64,000 nt of DNA from Pelobates cultripes (Eukaryota; Chordata; Amphibia; Anura; Pelobatidae), in NCBI GenBank assembly GCA_933207985.1, contig OW240917.1:118867548-118931547 (forward strand), in the 5' to 3' direction. The notes under the pieces were generated by a model. That model searched no databases and was not told the origin of the DNA. It saw only the letters and a program-made list of their open reading frames with translations. Within the stretch, counting starts at the first letter, position 1; each line of letters opens with the position of its first letter. Of the stretch, positions 14,201 through 28,000 are shown in pieces. Position numbers and translations under genes: made by a program.

Positions 14201-17200
14201 CATTATTCACACACCTACACAAACACACACAGTATATTCACTGATACACTGCTACACAAACTCAGAAACCATATACACACACTGCAACATGTACTACAGT
14301 AAGTAGAATTTGGTGATTTACCCTTCTAAAGTTTTTTTCTCTTATGTCACTCCTTGTGATCTTACATTACATGTGGTGATATTGTATCACGTGATGTCAC
14401 TAATATGTAATTAATTATGCAAATTAGCATGGCCAATATTTTCTTTCCGAACAATATGGCACCACTAGCTGTTGCAGGAGCAGGGTACGGAAATAATTAT
14501 GTCAGTGTCATGAAGAGGAAAAAAAACTAAAACTCTGCAATAATATATTCATCAGCAGTGAAATAAAAATTAGCTGTTGAAATGTTATGATGATTTTTAC
14601 CCAGGGGGTGCAGAAGAGCAACCAATCAGTGCCAGGGTGGCCGGGAGCCCTGTGAGACGTGGTTTGTTCATCTAGCAGCTGGCTGTAACTCAAGGAAGTG
14701 CTACAAAGTAGCAGGTGCAATGCCCGCTTGTGAACACATAGCCTTATGTATTACAGCATTGCTGGCAGCTCACAAAAGGAAACACAATAAATCCCCTAAA
14801 ACGTTAGCAATAAATGTCCTGTGTCTGGTGTAAATTTTTAAACAGGTATCTAATGAAATGTTCAACTTTATTGGGTATATTCTGTAAATGTTCTTCAAGT
14901 GCAGGTAATGTTGTAGAAATGTCACGGTAAATCAGTGAGACAAGTTGCCATGATTTAACGGAGGTTTCTTTCAGTTTTATAACATCTTGCTGACATTTTA
15001 GTAAAACATTAAAATATATGGATTTATATGTCATCTGCCTCTGCTCACCTCATCAGATACTTTATCCGAGTCCACTTCCTGTAAGCTGGTAATAGATAAG
15101 TGTATAGGACCGTGACTTTAGGACTGCTAGGGACTCACGGCATTTATGAGCTTTTTCAAAATATGCAGGAACTGGGCTAGAGATTTGCTAAATTTAGTCA
15201 GGGTTCCTTCTAGGCCTTAAAATGTCAAACAAACAAATGTGCATCTGTGAGTTTTTATTTATCTTTTACTCCTTGCGAAATGAGGATATCTATATATATT
15301 TCACAATGTCTTTTTTTAAATAAGGAAACAAAAAACGTGTACATCTCAAAAGAGACAGGCATGTATTTTGAGTTCATAAACTTTCTGTTTGAAAATAGTT
15401 TAATAGCTTTGGGAGCCTAGAAACCTTGACTATCATTAAATATAATCCACACCAGATAATAAAGTGCATCTATATTAATTTTATGAATTACTCAGTGTTA
15501 GGAAATAAAAATAAAAAAATATTTTTTTTTTTAAATGCGCTATTCTATAAAAGAATGTTAATTGTAGGCATCAGTCCCAAGCTATTGCTTTCTTTCATTC
15601 TAACACAACTACTAACATTCAAGTTGTAATGTAAATACACTGTTTGTTGTCCATAGTGCCCTGTAAATTGTCTTTGTGGTGTCTGTGTCGGTCTGTTTTG
15701 GTGCTATGTTATGTTATGTCTCTAGGGTTTGCCAGGTTACCCCACAATGGCCGCTCTCCATAGTAATCAGATTCTCACCGTCAAGGTTTGTTGATGATAT
15801 GTTAAAATCCAGCCAAGTGTCCAACAGTATTAAACGTGAACATGAGTGAAACATTGCAAACAACACAAACTTAGCAACTGTAAACCAATTCAATTTCACT
15901 TAAAGAATATTTCCATATTTATATTAAATAGAATGAAGTGCCTTAACCTCGTATATCTTAGGAGGAAAGTGTTGCTTCCAATCACTGCCAAATATACATA
16001 ATAAATAAAATAAGGATGGTTTTGTATAAACTCAATTTATGAAATATTGCATAATATAAATTACAAGTAGTAGTAGCACGATAGTATCTCATGTTACTTA
16101 ATGATTGTTGGACACTCTGACTGTACACTACTCCTGATGCTTTGTCTAATGAATCTCTGTTTACAAGAATTTAGAATTTACAAAACTCCATATAGGAATA
16201 ATTGGATTCACTTAATACCAAATTTCCTCTTTGCAGTAAAAATCCCTATTTATAATTCATTTTAATTTAGTGTATATGTTTTTCAGTAATCAGAGCTTCA
16301 CCAGGCAAACACAGTCAGTATGTACCATGCTTTTGATTTTTAAATCTAATGCTTATGTCTTTATTTCTTTCTTTTGGGCCTTCTGATGTCTATCCTTCAA
16401 CTTTCTCATCTTTGAACTCCAACCTTTGACCTCATCTAACTGATCAGATGGTGTTTCCTAAGATCAATCATGGCTTTCTCTCTGCTGATCAGCAGCTTAT
16501 TAAACGCCGCCTGATAAAGGTAGTGCTTAATGCATTAGGAATCTTATTTTTTTTATTTTTGCAAAATATAACTTTTAGTGGATTGTGTTTTAGTAACATA
16601 ATTGGTTCACCTTTTCCATGTGTAATATGAATATATATATAATTATATTGTTATTTACCAAAAAAAGATATAAAAGTAATTAATGGCTTGAAGAATGTAG
16701 ATTTATGCTTCAAAGCAGAGCCTACATTCAAATCTTATTTTGAATTTTAAAATGCAACCAATCGCAGAAATCAATAGTATTAAAGGGACACTCCAGGCAC
16801 CCTGACCACTTCTGCCAATTGGAGTGGTCTTGGTGCCAACTCCCACCTCCCTTAACCCTGCAAGTGTAATTATTGCAGTTTTTATAAACTATCAGACAGC
16901 CACTAGAGGGACTTCCGTCTTCTTAGGTCTCCCCCGCTGGCTGATGTCTGCAGGGGAGAATAGTGGGCTGACGTCATTAGGTCTCCCCCGCTGGCTGTCG
17001 TCGGCAGGGGAGAATCGTGGGCGGATCCTGACCCATCGCGGATTCAGGTAAGTCACTGAAGGGGTTTTAACCCCTTCAGCAACATGGGATGGGGAGTGGG
17101 AGGGAGAGGGGCACTGCAGTGTCCTGCAGTGCCAGGAAAACAAATATGTTTTCCTGGCAATGGAGAGTCCCTTTAAATTTACCATAATGCTTTTTCCAGG

Positions 17201-20200
17201 ATGTGTTAATGTCAGATGATGCTTTGCTTTCTAACTCTGCAGAATTTCAAACCTATCCTATTCCACTCTTGCGCTATGCATGTCACATTCTGCATTTTAA
17301 ATTAATTTAAGCAAGAGCAATAAGTATTATTGAATATACAAGAACACAAGTTCACATTTTATGCTGTGCTTGTCTGCATTACATTTTGCCTGCAAAATTA
17401 GTTTGGTCAATAATAATTTGCTGAATAATTTCAGAAATTTTTTTTTGGTGCAAAATAAACACAAAACTAGATATGGTATGCTACCCCTAAATATATATAT
17501 ATACATTTTAAAGTAACAAAATGTTAAACTAATTTGTTTGATTCACAGCAATCTGTTTAGCATCAAGTTTTGGAGTATAACTGATTAAAATAAATAGATA
17601 AAAACAATGCAAAAAACTTAATATTTATTAAAAATATATTATTAGACTCTCTCATTTTCTTTATGTGATTCCGTCAATGCTACTTTCAATCCTCTATGGC
17701 AAATGTATCTATTTAAGAAAGCCGCTAATGCCATAACACATACTAGTTTAATATTAAAAATCAATTTTGTGAGTTCATCAAATTTTTATAGCAATTCACA
17801 TTATTAGCATTTGGCATAAGACACTACTACCCTTTTAGTAATCTTCGCTAAGGATTCCCAAACTATTACTATTGTTAATAATTTATTGGAGTAATTTTGT
17901 AAGAGCTAAAAATCAGACAACAACTCATATTGGTATGTTCAAATTACAGATTTAAAAGAATATCAATTGTAGGGTTTTTTCCTAACTCAGCTGATTTGGT
18001 GCAAATTCAATTGATAATCACGATTTAGTGAAAAAACTTTGTGGGTTTTATTTGTTTTCAAGTTCAAATATTCACCTTCCATAAAAACTGTTGTATACAA
18101 ATTGTAATGCTGACAAATTGCTCTGAATGTAATTTCCATGTTTAACTATTCTATATTGTATTTTAAAGGATTGCTTGGTCACACTATCCGTTTTGAAGGC
18201 TTAGAATGACTCGCATCAGAAGAGTATAAATTCTGTTTGTTTTTTGTTTATATATTGTAAATTAATTATAGTTACGGTAGAATATCAGGCCAGATCTCTT
18301 ATTTAACTAGGGATCTTTATTCCCATTATACACCGCAGGGCTGCAGTTAAGTCAGGGTTGACTTGCAGGGTGCCTATTATATAAATGTCCCTGGTTAAAT
18401 CGGAACACCGATCCTGTGAAAATAGTCTGTTAAGTAATTTTCTCTCACACTGCTCTCTAGTGTTCATATATTAGGCTTAAAAAATGGGTGAAAAATCAAG
18501 GTAGGCTATATCCTAAACTGCTCAACTGTTGTGACACATTGTGTACTCATTATAAAGGGTGATCAAGGACAAGCGGGGCCACCTGGCCCACCAGGTCCGC
18601 CTGGGCCACCAGGGCCAAGAGGTCCTCCCGGAGACACTGGAAAAGATGGCCCAAGAGGATTATCTGGATTACCAGTAAGTATAACATGAAATATGGTGCA
18701 TTGTTTAAAGACTGTTAGTGCATTAATATAATATGAGGTAACATTGCTTCCCATGTGGTCACATTTATCCTACTGCAACTTACTTAACCTTTAATAATCC
18801 AGAGCTATGAATATTGAATAGCTTAGTAAAAGGCCTGCATTGTTTTCACACTGGCATTCGTGTTTATGTTTATGCAAATGACTATCATTTTTATTATTTG
18901 TTATTGCAGAGGTTGGATGAATTGGTCCTTATTGTAGAATTGTTGACCTTTAAGATACGCAAACAAATGGATTATTACAGAGCTTAATCTTTACTGTCAG
19001 GTTTTGGAGATTCATAATCACTTCCGACTTCTCTGTGTTACACTCCTGGTGCCAGTTTTATTTTTAATGTACCCTGAGGAACAAAGCTGTGTTAAACTCA
19101 AAGTGATTTCACGGCAGAGAGTAAATTCCGCTTCCATGACTCCATTGAACACAAAACCCCTGTTTCAGGTTTATTCTACCACATGATGAATAAGCTGCTG
19201 GATAATTATCCCTTGGCTATTCACCCCAAATCACCTGGGTGCATCATAGCAGTTTCTACAAGATCATTTCAAACCAACCACATTATCACAAATCAGAGTT
19301 GAACGTGAGATTATCATAGTAATGTTAAGATTTGTGGATTTGGATGTTCTGACAGGCTGTAAAGTTCTACCGTTTAATCTTATTGTCAGGCTTATTAACA
19401 GTGTGTGGTATGATAAATGTGCTTCCTAAATCATTTTGTATCTTTTTCCATTCCTTTAAATATGTGTGGGCATGAAGATGTCTTCTCAAATGTTTACTTA
19501 AAAAAACAAAATAGATCATTTAATGCATAGATTCTGATTTTCTCTAATATGTTTCCCAGTTTGCACTAGCTGTTTTTCTTTTACTGGCTTAGTCTTTTTG
19601 TAACGTATAGTAGCATCTTAAACAACATCAACAAAACTATACTAAAGTACAACTGGCTCAGGATTCAGAGAGCTCTTTGCACTTTATAAAACTATGCCAT
19701 CTATGTGACATCAATGGGAAATTATACATAGTATTCAAGCTCTGTTCTTCAACGTGTCCACAGATCCCAGTACGAGACCAGAAACATGTAATTTATCTCA
19801 AAAGTAATTTAATTAATGGCTCATATATTTCCACTGAGACTCATGTGCATCAGTAAAGATAATTCTGTCGTGTTGGTGAGATTTGAGGACATGTTTGAAG
19901 AACACTGTCTTACATGATGGAACCAATTTACTAATGGCTAACATATCCAGAGCTGCCTTGTGTAGTAGGATGGATCAAGTATCATCAATAAACTATACAG
20001 AGTCTAGAACATTGTGATTCTCACTTAAAGTTCCAAAATGTTATTGGGAAGAACATCTTGGTAATTGGATAACATATTGCTCATTAAAGAGCACAATACT
20101 TAGTAAATTGCAGTTAAAATAGAGAAAACATCCACTCACCATGCGGGCACATTAAAGGTTAAAAGTTCCCTGAAATCATACTTCGCAATTCTTTAGCATG

Positions 20201-23200
20201 ATTATCAGACCTCACATGTAGCTTGTCCATTTTGTCTTTTAACCCCTTAAGGACACATGACATGTGTGACATGTCATGATTCCCTTTTATTCCAGAAGTT
20301 TGGCCCTTAAGGGGTTAAATCAGAAATGGAAGTATGACATTTAAACAAACCTACAAAATCCATAAAATATATGTAGAGCCAGCATTCTTTGACCAATAAT
20401 ATAATTGCGTTAACATCTCAAATATAATGAACATGCCACTAACTTGGTTATTTTTAATTGTAAGGGGGAGCCAGGAAAACCAGGTGAACAAGGATTCATG
20501 GTAAGTTCTTATTTGATGACCTGTTTAATGTATCTTGTTAAAGAGAAAATGAAGCATCTAAAGGGGATATAAAACTAACAATTAATATGAACAGTTGATT
20601 TGCTATGCATTTAACTTGAGTCTTGTTTTTGTAATTCTGTTACAAATCATGTAATAACGTTTGTTTTTACCATATATAAAGATAAATAGCCCAATTTAGC
20701 AAAAAAGTGGATTTCATGGAGAATATTAAGCACAACTTGAACAACCTATTAGGGGGTAACGGAAAGCTCTAAAGCTCTAAAAGCAGAACAAGAAGAACTG
20801 AAGTCAATGAAATGTTCCTGGTGATTGTTTCAATTTTAAAGCTTTGCCCAGAGTTACTCGTAATATATAACCTTTAAGTGGTAATTGATTTCCTTTATAA
20901 TCTTGAGCGCTATAACAATCTAGTTACACATTTGAGGGACATTCAAAGGACCATAACCACTGTAGCTCAATATCCTGGTTATTTTGTATGGAGGCCATGG
21001 GTATCCTTCTGTTTTTCATTGAAGTCTCCTTAAAATGGTAATCTAATTAATCTACTTCCATCATGAAATCATTTCCATGGATACTTTAACCAAAAAGTTA
21101 TAACAAACTATGATACAATGTGGTTGATAATAATACTCAACAATGATACATGGACATTATTACTAGCAGCCAGTCCTTGTTGGGTCACCAAGCACATTGC
21201 TTCATTCTATGAATGTTGTGTGTGGCAGTATGTTGTGTTATGGATGTCACCAGTTGTGTCATAGGTGACGCCCCCTGAAGGCCCGTTAGCCCATCCCAAT
21301 CCATACATCCATTTTGGGAAGTATGTGTGTGTAATGCATGTGGTGTGTATGTGATGTGTGTGTTTTGGCTCTGTGTAATGTGCGTGTCTACCTGTGTGTA
21401 ATGTGGGTTGCTGGCTGTGGGGGTTTTGGCCATGTGTGATGTGCATGTGATATGTGTATTTTGCTGTGTGAGCAGCAGTGGGATCTGTTTGTTGCATCCA
21501 TCCTCCCCACACTTTACAATATGTTAAAAATAAAATTGATAAATAAGCGCGTTTTTTTTTCATTTGGGTGGGGTAGGGAGGCTATGTGTGTCCACGGCAC
21601 ATGTTACCATCAGGTTCTCCCCTATAGTCATCTATACAAAACAAACACCAATCACTGATTGGGCAGGAAGGTTGACCTCATCATCATCATCATCATAATT
21701 TAATATAGCCTGCTCTATTGTCCATAGAAGATATTTACGTGGTTTGCATGGGTCAGGGTTGCACAGTGATTCACTATGACTTAATTATAACCTATAAAAG
21801 CAATTGCTTTGCTTTCTTAGATAAATCCTATGTGTACTTGATTAGAATGCTTTAATAACAAGCCATGCATTATTTAGTGTCTTTGAATATTACTTTTTCA
21901 GTTTAGAAAGCACTAGTAAAGTCAATGAAAAATGGTTTTGGTTACAGAGGTGTTAAGCTGCACCAAATCTGAGCATTTCTTCCAGACTCACACAAGAGAT
22001 TTTTTTTTCTCTCGCAAAAACCACTACCTATATTATTTTAACTGCCGTATTTATTCTGTGCTCTACTTGCTTTTATAACTGCAGAACATTAAACTGTTCT
22101 CCCTTGGCAGCAGATTAGAGTTTCCAACTTTTAATTGATAATGTGTTTTCCTTACTATTCAGGTTAAAATTGGCAAACCTCAGCTTCCTTCGTGGAAAAG
22201 CATAAATTTGCTAAATCTCAAATTAATATTCTATTCAAATAGTATAAAAGTAAAAGGTGTAGTGCACTGTTTTTATGTGTCTAGGGTCCAATACACAGCA
22301 CAACAGTTTATTGTATATATGTTTTGTATGTGTAGATTGAATTACATACAATGAATTGAAGTGAAGACCTTCTATCTATATTAGCTTTTTGTATTTAAAT
22401 TAAATAACTATAGTGATAAATCCTTAATGTTCATGGCATTTTTTTCCTTTCACACTATTACGTGATTGTTTATGATAAACTTGTGTTTCTTTATTCCATT
22501 TCTCAGTTACAAAAATCCACTCAATATGTTATCACTCATATAAAATCATGTAGAATTAAACTCCAATTTCTCACAGAATGTTTTTGGCGCTGGTGACCTT
22601 TTCTAGGTGTGTATTGTCTAAAGCAAAATTGGCGAACTTTTCCATATGTACGTTAATTTACAAAGAGAATATACATGCCACCATAAAAACAATAAAAAGG
22701 AAGCAAAAACCAGAAAAAAAAGTAGGAGCTAACTAAAGTCACAAAATAAATATCTGAATACCTAGTACACACCACAGATTAACATAGATCCTGAGGAGAG
22801 AGCCACAATGAATTCTCAAATTTAATTTTGCTCCTACGTCTTCCACTGACTGTATAGCACTCAGTAGAAAGCTAACACTGAACAAGAAATCTCCACACTA
22901 CTCCAATACAATGCTTGTCAAAAGTGGCAAAAGTGTTGTTTTCTATGTTTAATACACTGTCCTACAAACACATTAACAAACAGAGTTTTGCCAGTTTTAG
23001 CCTGAAGTGGCCCATCGAATCCATTTGCAAATGTGTGTCCTTCCATCGGACACTTGTAACCACTGACATACTCTGATGTTGTAATAATGCAACAAGAAAC
23101 TACACGGAATCTGAAATGGTTTCAAGGTCACTTCTTAAAAGGAAGCTTTCATTTCTCTGAAGTTACTTCACTTACACCATTGAATAAAGCTTTGAAAATC

Positions 23201-24972
23201 ACCTATTACTTGGTTTAACCTTTTTTTATGATATGCTTTAAAGGAATACTCCAGCATTAGGAATACCTATGTAGGTGTCCACCCCCTTTTCAAGGGTTTA
23301 GAATGTAGGCTTTACTTACCTTAGACCCTGTGCGCACTGCTGTCTATGCTGCCGCTACGCCTCCCTAGCTAGATCAAGATTGATGATCTCAGCCAATCCA
23401 AGGCTACCTCATAGGAAAGCATTCAGAGGATAATGTGCATGCGCAGCAATATTCTGCACAACATAATTATGCTATCTACGAGAGTCATTTAAGCTATAAC
23501 CGAATTTGACTTGGTTACAGCTGCGGAAATGCCTCTAGTGGCTGTCTTCCTGACAGTCACCATAGGCATGTTAATCCTGCAATGAAAACATTGACATTGT
23601 TGCAAAACTGTAATGTTTTTAGTTGAATGGTTAAAAAGATAGTGGCGTGGCATCATAGATTAAGTTGTCTGGGTGCTTATAGAGTTCCTTAAGGATGGAA
23701 AAAGGAGGGGAAATATAAAGATTGTTTCATTTCTTCTCTTCTCTATATGCTTCGTCCTATACTGCTTCACTATAATATTTTTTAAGCAGAATCCTAATGC
23801 ACTGTAGGTAGGTTGGAACAATTCCTGAATGAATCCAAGCATTTCAACCATTTGTATGGGACAGATGGGGGAAGTTCATGTGAATTCTTGGAAAAGAATG
23901 CAGTTATAGTTTATCTTTCATTCACTGCCAGTAAGCCCATCCCTGAATCACATCAAATTTCCTTCTGAAGTCTTTCCAGTAGAAGGAGAAGGCCAGGGGT
24001 ATCTTTTAACATTACCGATTGGTGCAGATATTTGCTTTAAGGATGTTATTTTTGTTACCTGCCTCCTTCATCCTCTCCTGGTAAATTTAGAGATGATCTA
24101 TTTGGAAAAATAAATCATTGCTGTATTGCGACAATGTATAAATATGTGTCTTTCAGTTTACATCGAGCTGGAAAGAATTAATTCCCTTTACTGTTTTTGA
24201 ATATTATACCCTTTTTAGCCAGACAAGACAAAAATGGATTGCTTTTGGTTGAGAAATATAGTTGCTTAAATATCCATATAAGAAGAACGTCTTAGTTACT
24301 TTGCGTCTAGCAGTAGCCAGTGGTCCATATGTAGTCTACAATAGGTAGTAAATATATGAAATAAACAGATGATAATAACTTCTACTTTTTTTGAGTTAGA
24401 ATCTGGACCAATCTATAGCTCATGATGCCCCAGAGCCGGGTCAGGATTCCAGGAATACTCCAAGTCAATGGCAAGTTAGGTCAGGATACCAGAAATACAT
24501 GAAGTCAAATACAAGCCAAGGTTAATCTCAAAATATATTAAGGCAGACTTATAAGAAATCACTAAACGTGTATCAAGGCAGAAACCACAATATGGCACTA
24601 TATAAGAGCTGAAATTAGCATTATATAGATTTACACATGTTCTGATTGGCCCACGTCATCCCTGTGACTCCAAAATGATTGATAATGGGGTCGTCTGGAT
24701 GACCTGGTCAAGCAGGCAGGGGAATATGCAAGCTACTTTGTGAATTTCAGGACACATGAACCAGGAGGAGAAATGGTTCGCTGGGTCATTTGTTAAGTAG
24801 TGTAATGAGAGTTGCCTGTTCAGGTCGTGCAGGCGTGATCTGAGGGGAGCATCATGGCCACATTGAGCATGTGGCCCCTGCAGGCATAGGGATCGGCTAC
24901 GTTTGCTGCAGACTGTCAACCATTTATGCAACTGCTGAGCATCTGCATTTTTGGCCACCGCTGGTGTAAATG

Positions 24973-25003
<31 letters not shown>

Positions 25004-28000
25004 AGTAGTAAATGGAAAGGGTTAACTACAAGACACACTGAAACATTACACTATAACTACCCACTTTGAAGTACAGTATGTATAGCAGCTATAAATCCTC
25101 GAAGGTTTGATCCTGGAACTGATTCTTTCTGGTTTTAAAGCATCACATGGATAATACATGTAAAACAAGTGAAAACAAGCCATCCAAAATAATGAAAGTT
25201 GCTGCATTTGAAAACATATTGTCAGTCTTTCAGTAAGCATTAACCAGACAAGGAAGTCATCAGCCAATCAGGAAGCTATAGTGTCTTTCTACTAAGAGAT
25301 GACCTTATCGCACACATTCTTGCACTGATTTATGGTCAAAGCAGATTTGAAAAGAAAAAAACACAGAGGGAAAGAAAAGAAAGGAAAACAGAGAAAAGGG
25401 AGCGTGGATGGATGAAAGCTCCTGCAGCTTTCTGCACAAGAACCAATAGGAGGGCAGGGTGATCAGGGCCAGCATTTGTAGACAATTGCCAAATATTAAT
25501 CCACCATTCCATAAGTGCTTTGAATGACTGTCCACCACACAGGCATGCAAGGCAGTCATGGGCAACATCACCCTAAGAGTGCTTTCGGACTCTAACTAAT
25601 ATTGGAGCATAAGCATAATGCGCCTGTTATGTTGACTTCAGCGCCATAATAGTTTGAATGTAATCCTTACACTATCTTTTATTAATAAGTATTACTATTA
25701 AATTCGGGATTCCCAGGTAACAATTAATTCAATAATAATAAATAAGTAAATAAGGCTAGAATCATGCATATTTCCCTTGTAAAACTTCAAGTAAATGGGA
25801 CATTTGTAAGCGGAAGAAATGTTTCTCTCATTGATGTGCGCCTTGGGATAAATTATTGGTCTAGCATTCCAGGTAAGGAATTGGTTAAATTGTTCTGTAA
25901 TTAGTGCTGTGTTTTTTAAACAGTATAAGTCATTTAATCTGCTAACTTTTTTTTTTTTTTTTTATCTTTTATTTGTAGGGTCCAATGGGGCCTCCCGGAC
26001 AAAAGGTATAGCAATAAAAAAAAAAAAACCTCTGCTGCAAAAGTAATTAATTCTGTTTTAGCCAAACTGCAAATAAGGAAGTTGAACAGGGATGGCTACT
26101 GTAGACCACAATGAGGCTGTTAGTTTAGTCTGTGGAGTATGCTTCCCCAATAAGCTGCTGTATAATGTGAGACATACAATTTCTAATTTCCTCCATTATG
26201 GGAAACTCAAGCGACTCACAGCAGACTGTTTTCAATCTGTCTGCTAAATTTGAGGTTAAAAGGTTGCTCTAGTTTTCCACTGGGATTAGAGGCAACTCAG
26301 ACTGTAAATTATTACCATAGGATAAAGTTACTAATTGCATGTGTAATCTTGCACACATACCGTAAAACAGTAGTACATGAAAATTTTTTTATATATATAT
26401 AATCTTGCTTTCTTTTGGGTCAACATTAGCAGAATTGATAAGTGATACGTGTTTATATACCGACACATATTTGTATCGAAGGTAAAGCAGCTTCCTATAA
26501 ATGGTGCTATGAGCTGTCCTGACTTCTGATAGGTTCTTTCTGTTTCCATGGAAACACGAGAGTCAACTTTTTATCACATTATTATAACCAATCATGAGCA
26601 TTGCCCTCATAAACCATGACTCTAGTGGCAATTAAACTCTGAAACTGTATATGCAGAATATTGTTTATACAAGAAAAGGGCAAGATAGGTACCGAGTCAA
26701 AGTGTTTTTTATAGAGTTATTCACTAAACGCCACTTTTAACAAACATCTGAATGGCAAAACTAAAGCAAAACTATAGCCACACCATGACTATAGCTGAGA
26801 CTGAAAATGTTTCAAGTTCAGCAATTTTAACCTCAATTTTGTCATCTGGATTTTAATCCGGAGTTTAGTGAATCATCCAGTCAGATATCTAATATCAGAT
26901 ATGGAATTACTTTACCCATCGCTGTGACATGCTAAAAGAGCTAAACTGGATGTCGCTGGAATCCCGACGCACTCTTCATCTTTCCAGCCTAGTGCATAAG
27001 CGCATTTCTGGGAAACTCCCACCCTACCTGAGTAGAATGTTCTCCCCAGCTGTCCCCAGCTCCTATAACCTCCGATCCAGTACTAGCATAATATTTAGCA
27101 TTCGGCAATACAAAAATAAAGTGGCTCGATCCTCATTTTTCTACAGAGCACTGCAATTATGGAATAACCTCAGGGAAACAGTCAAATCTTCATTCAATCT
27201 AAAATCTTTTAAGAGATCTATGGCAATATACCTCAGCACAGCATGCACCTGTCATGGTTGAATATATTTATTACCTGTTACGTATTAAATGTATATATGT
27301 GTATATATATATATATAAATATATATATATAGTTTGTATATTGTATTATTGTAATATTGTATCCTATTATAACAATGCAATGTTTTGTGGAGGGTAGAGT
27401 AGCCATGTGTTATATACTATTAAAAAGTTTAGCAACCAAATTCTATCACCCAAAATATTAATAACTGTGTACATGAAATATTGGTCAGAAACATTAAATG
27501 ACAATAGTACAAGCTGCATGCACCGAAAATTACAGTGGCAAACTACAGGTATAAATGGTAACAAATCTATAGTAACACATGAGAATATGGTAGCAATCCA
27601 AGAATAAATGAGGTGCAGTATCTTCCAATATTCAGTCAGTACCTGAGAAGGGTAGGATTTTCTGCAGGATGTTAAATGCAGTGCTTCACTGAGTTTGAGT
27701 TATTGGTTGTATTGGTAAGCTCTTCAATGTAACTACAGTGCTCATTATTGAGATAAGTTAATGAAATTGGCATACTCTTGGATGTAGGGGTGCCTTTTAT
27801 TACCCATGTCTGGTACTTAAAGCACGTCAATTAATAGTACTTCATACAATAATCAGTATAGGTTTCTTAGCCCTCCATTTACTAATGAGTGAGTAAACCA
27901 GTGTTAGACATGAAATGTCTCATGCACATAATGTTTCAATAAGATCCATGAGATTTATTAGTCTAGCGCAATGTTAAAAAAAAAACTAGTGTAACTTGAC

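Larger units (their letters stand above)
2426..16447. other. Large COL25A1 intron (14.0 kb)
   Basis: This carries most of the mobile elements listed below: a TTATTCACTAAA MITE, two TTAAAGG MITEs, a Tc1-like relic, two opposed copies of a LINE-tail repeat, an RLE-type LINE relic and a CA-rich block. Stretches 2430-4730, 4960-5300, 6950-8000, 9010-9560, 9740-10480, 12740-13700 and 14310-16440 contain only AT-rich DNA and short runs (G-run at 3488-3512, AT dinucleotides near 3815 and 9155). An exception is the candidate alternative exon at 15726-15785. Confidence 0.7.
20501..25978. other. COL25A1 intron
   Basis: It contains a GT-rich block (21180-21480), a MITE (23238-23692), a repetitive segment (24410-24960) and an AT microsatellite (24971-25001). 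Stretches 20510-21170, 21680-23230, 23700-24400 and 25005-25970 hold nothing I can name. One ATC triplet run occurs at 21680-21696. Confidence 0.6.

Noticed and set aside
13872..14306. Three overlapping plus-strand frames rich in His and Thr
   Set aside because: Composition of the CA-rich block.
18563..18754. Minus-strand frame ending in a Gly/Pro-rich tail
   Set aside because: Antisense of COL25A1 exon d; glycine-proline codons read as Gly/Pro on both strands.
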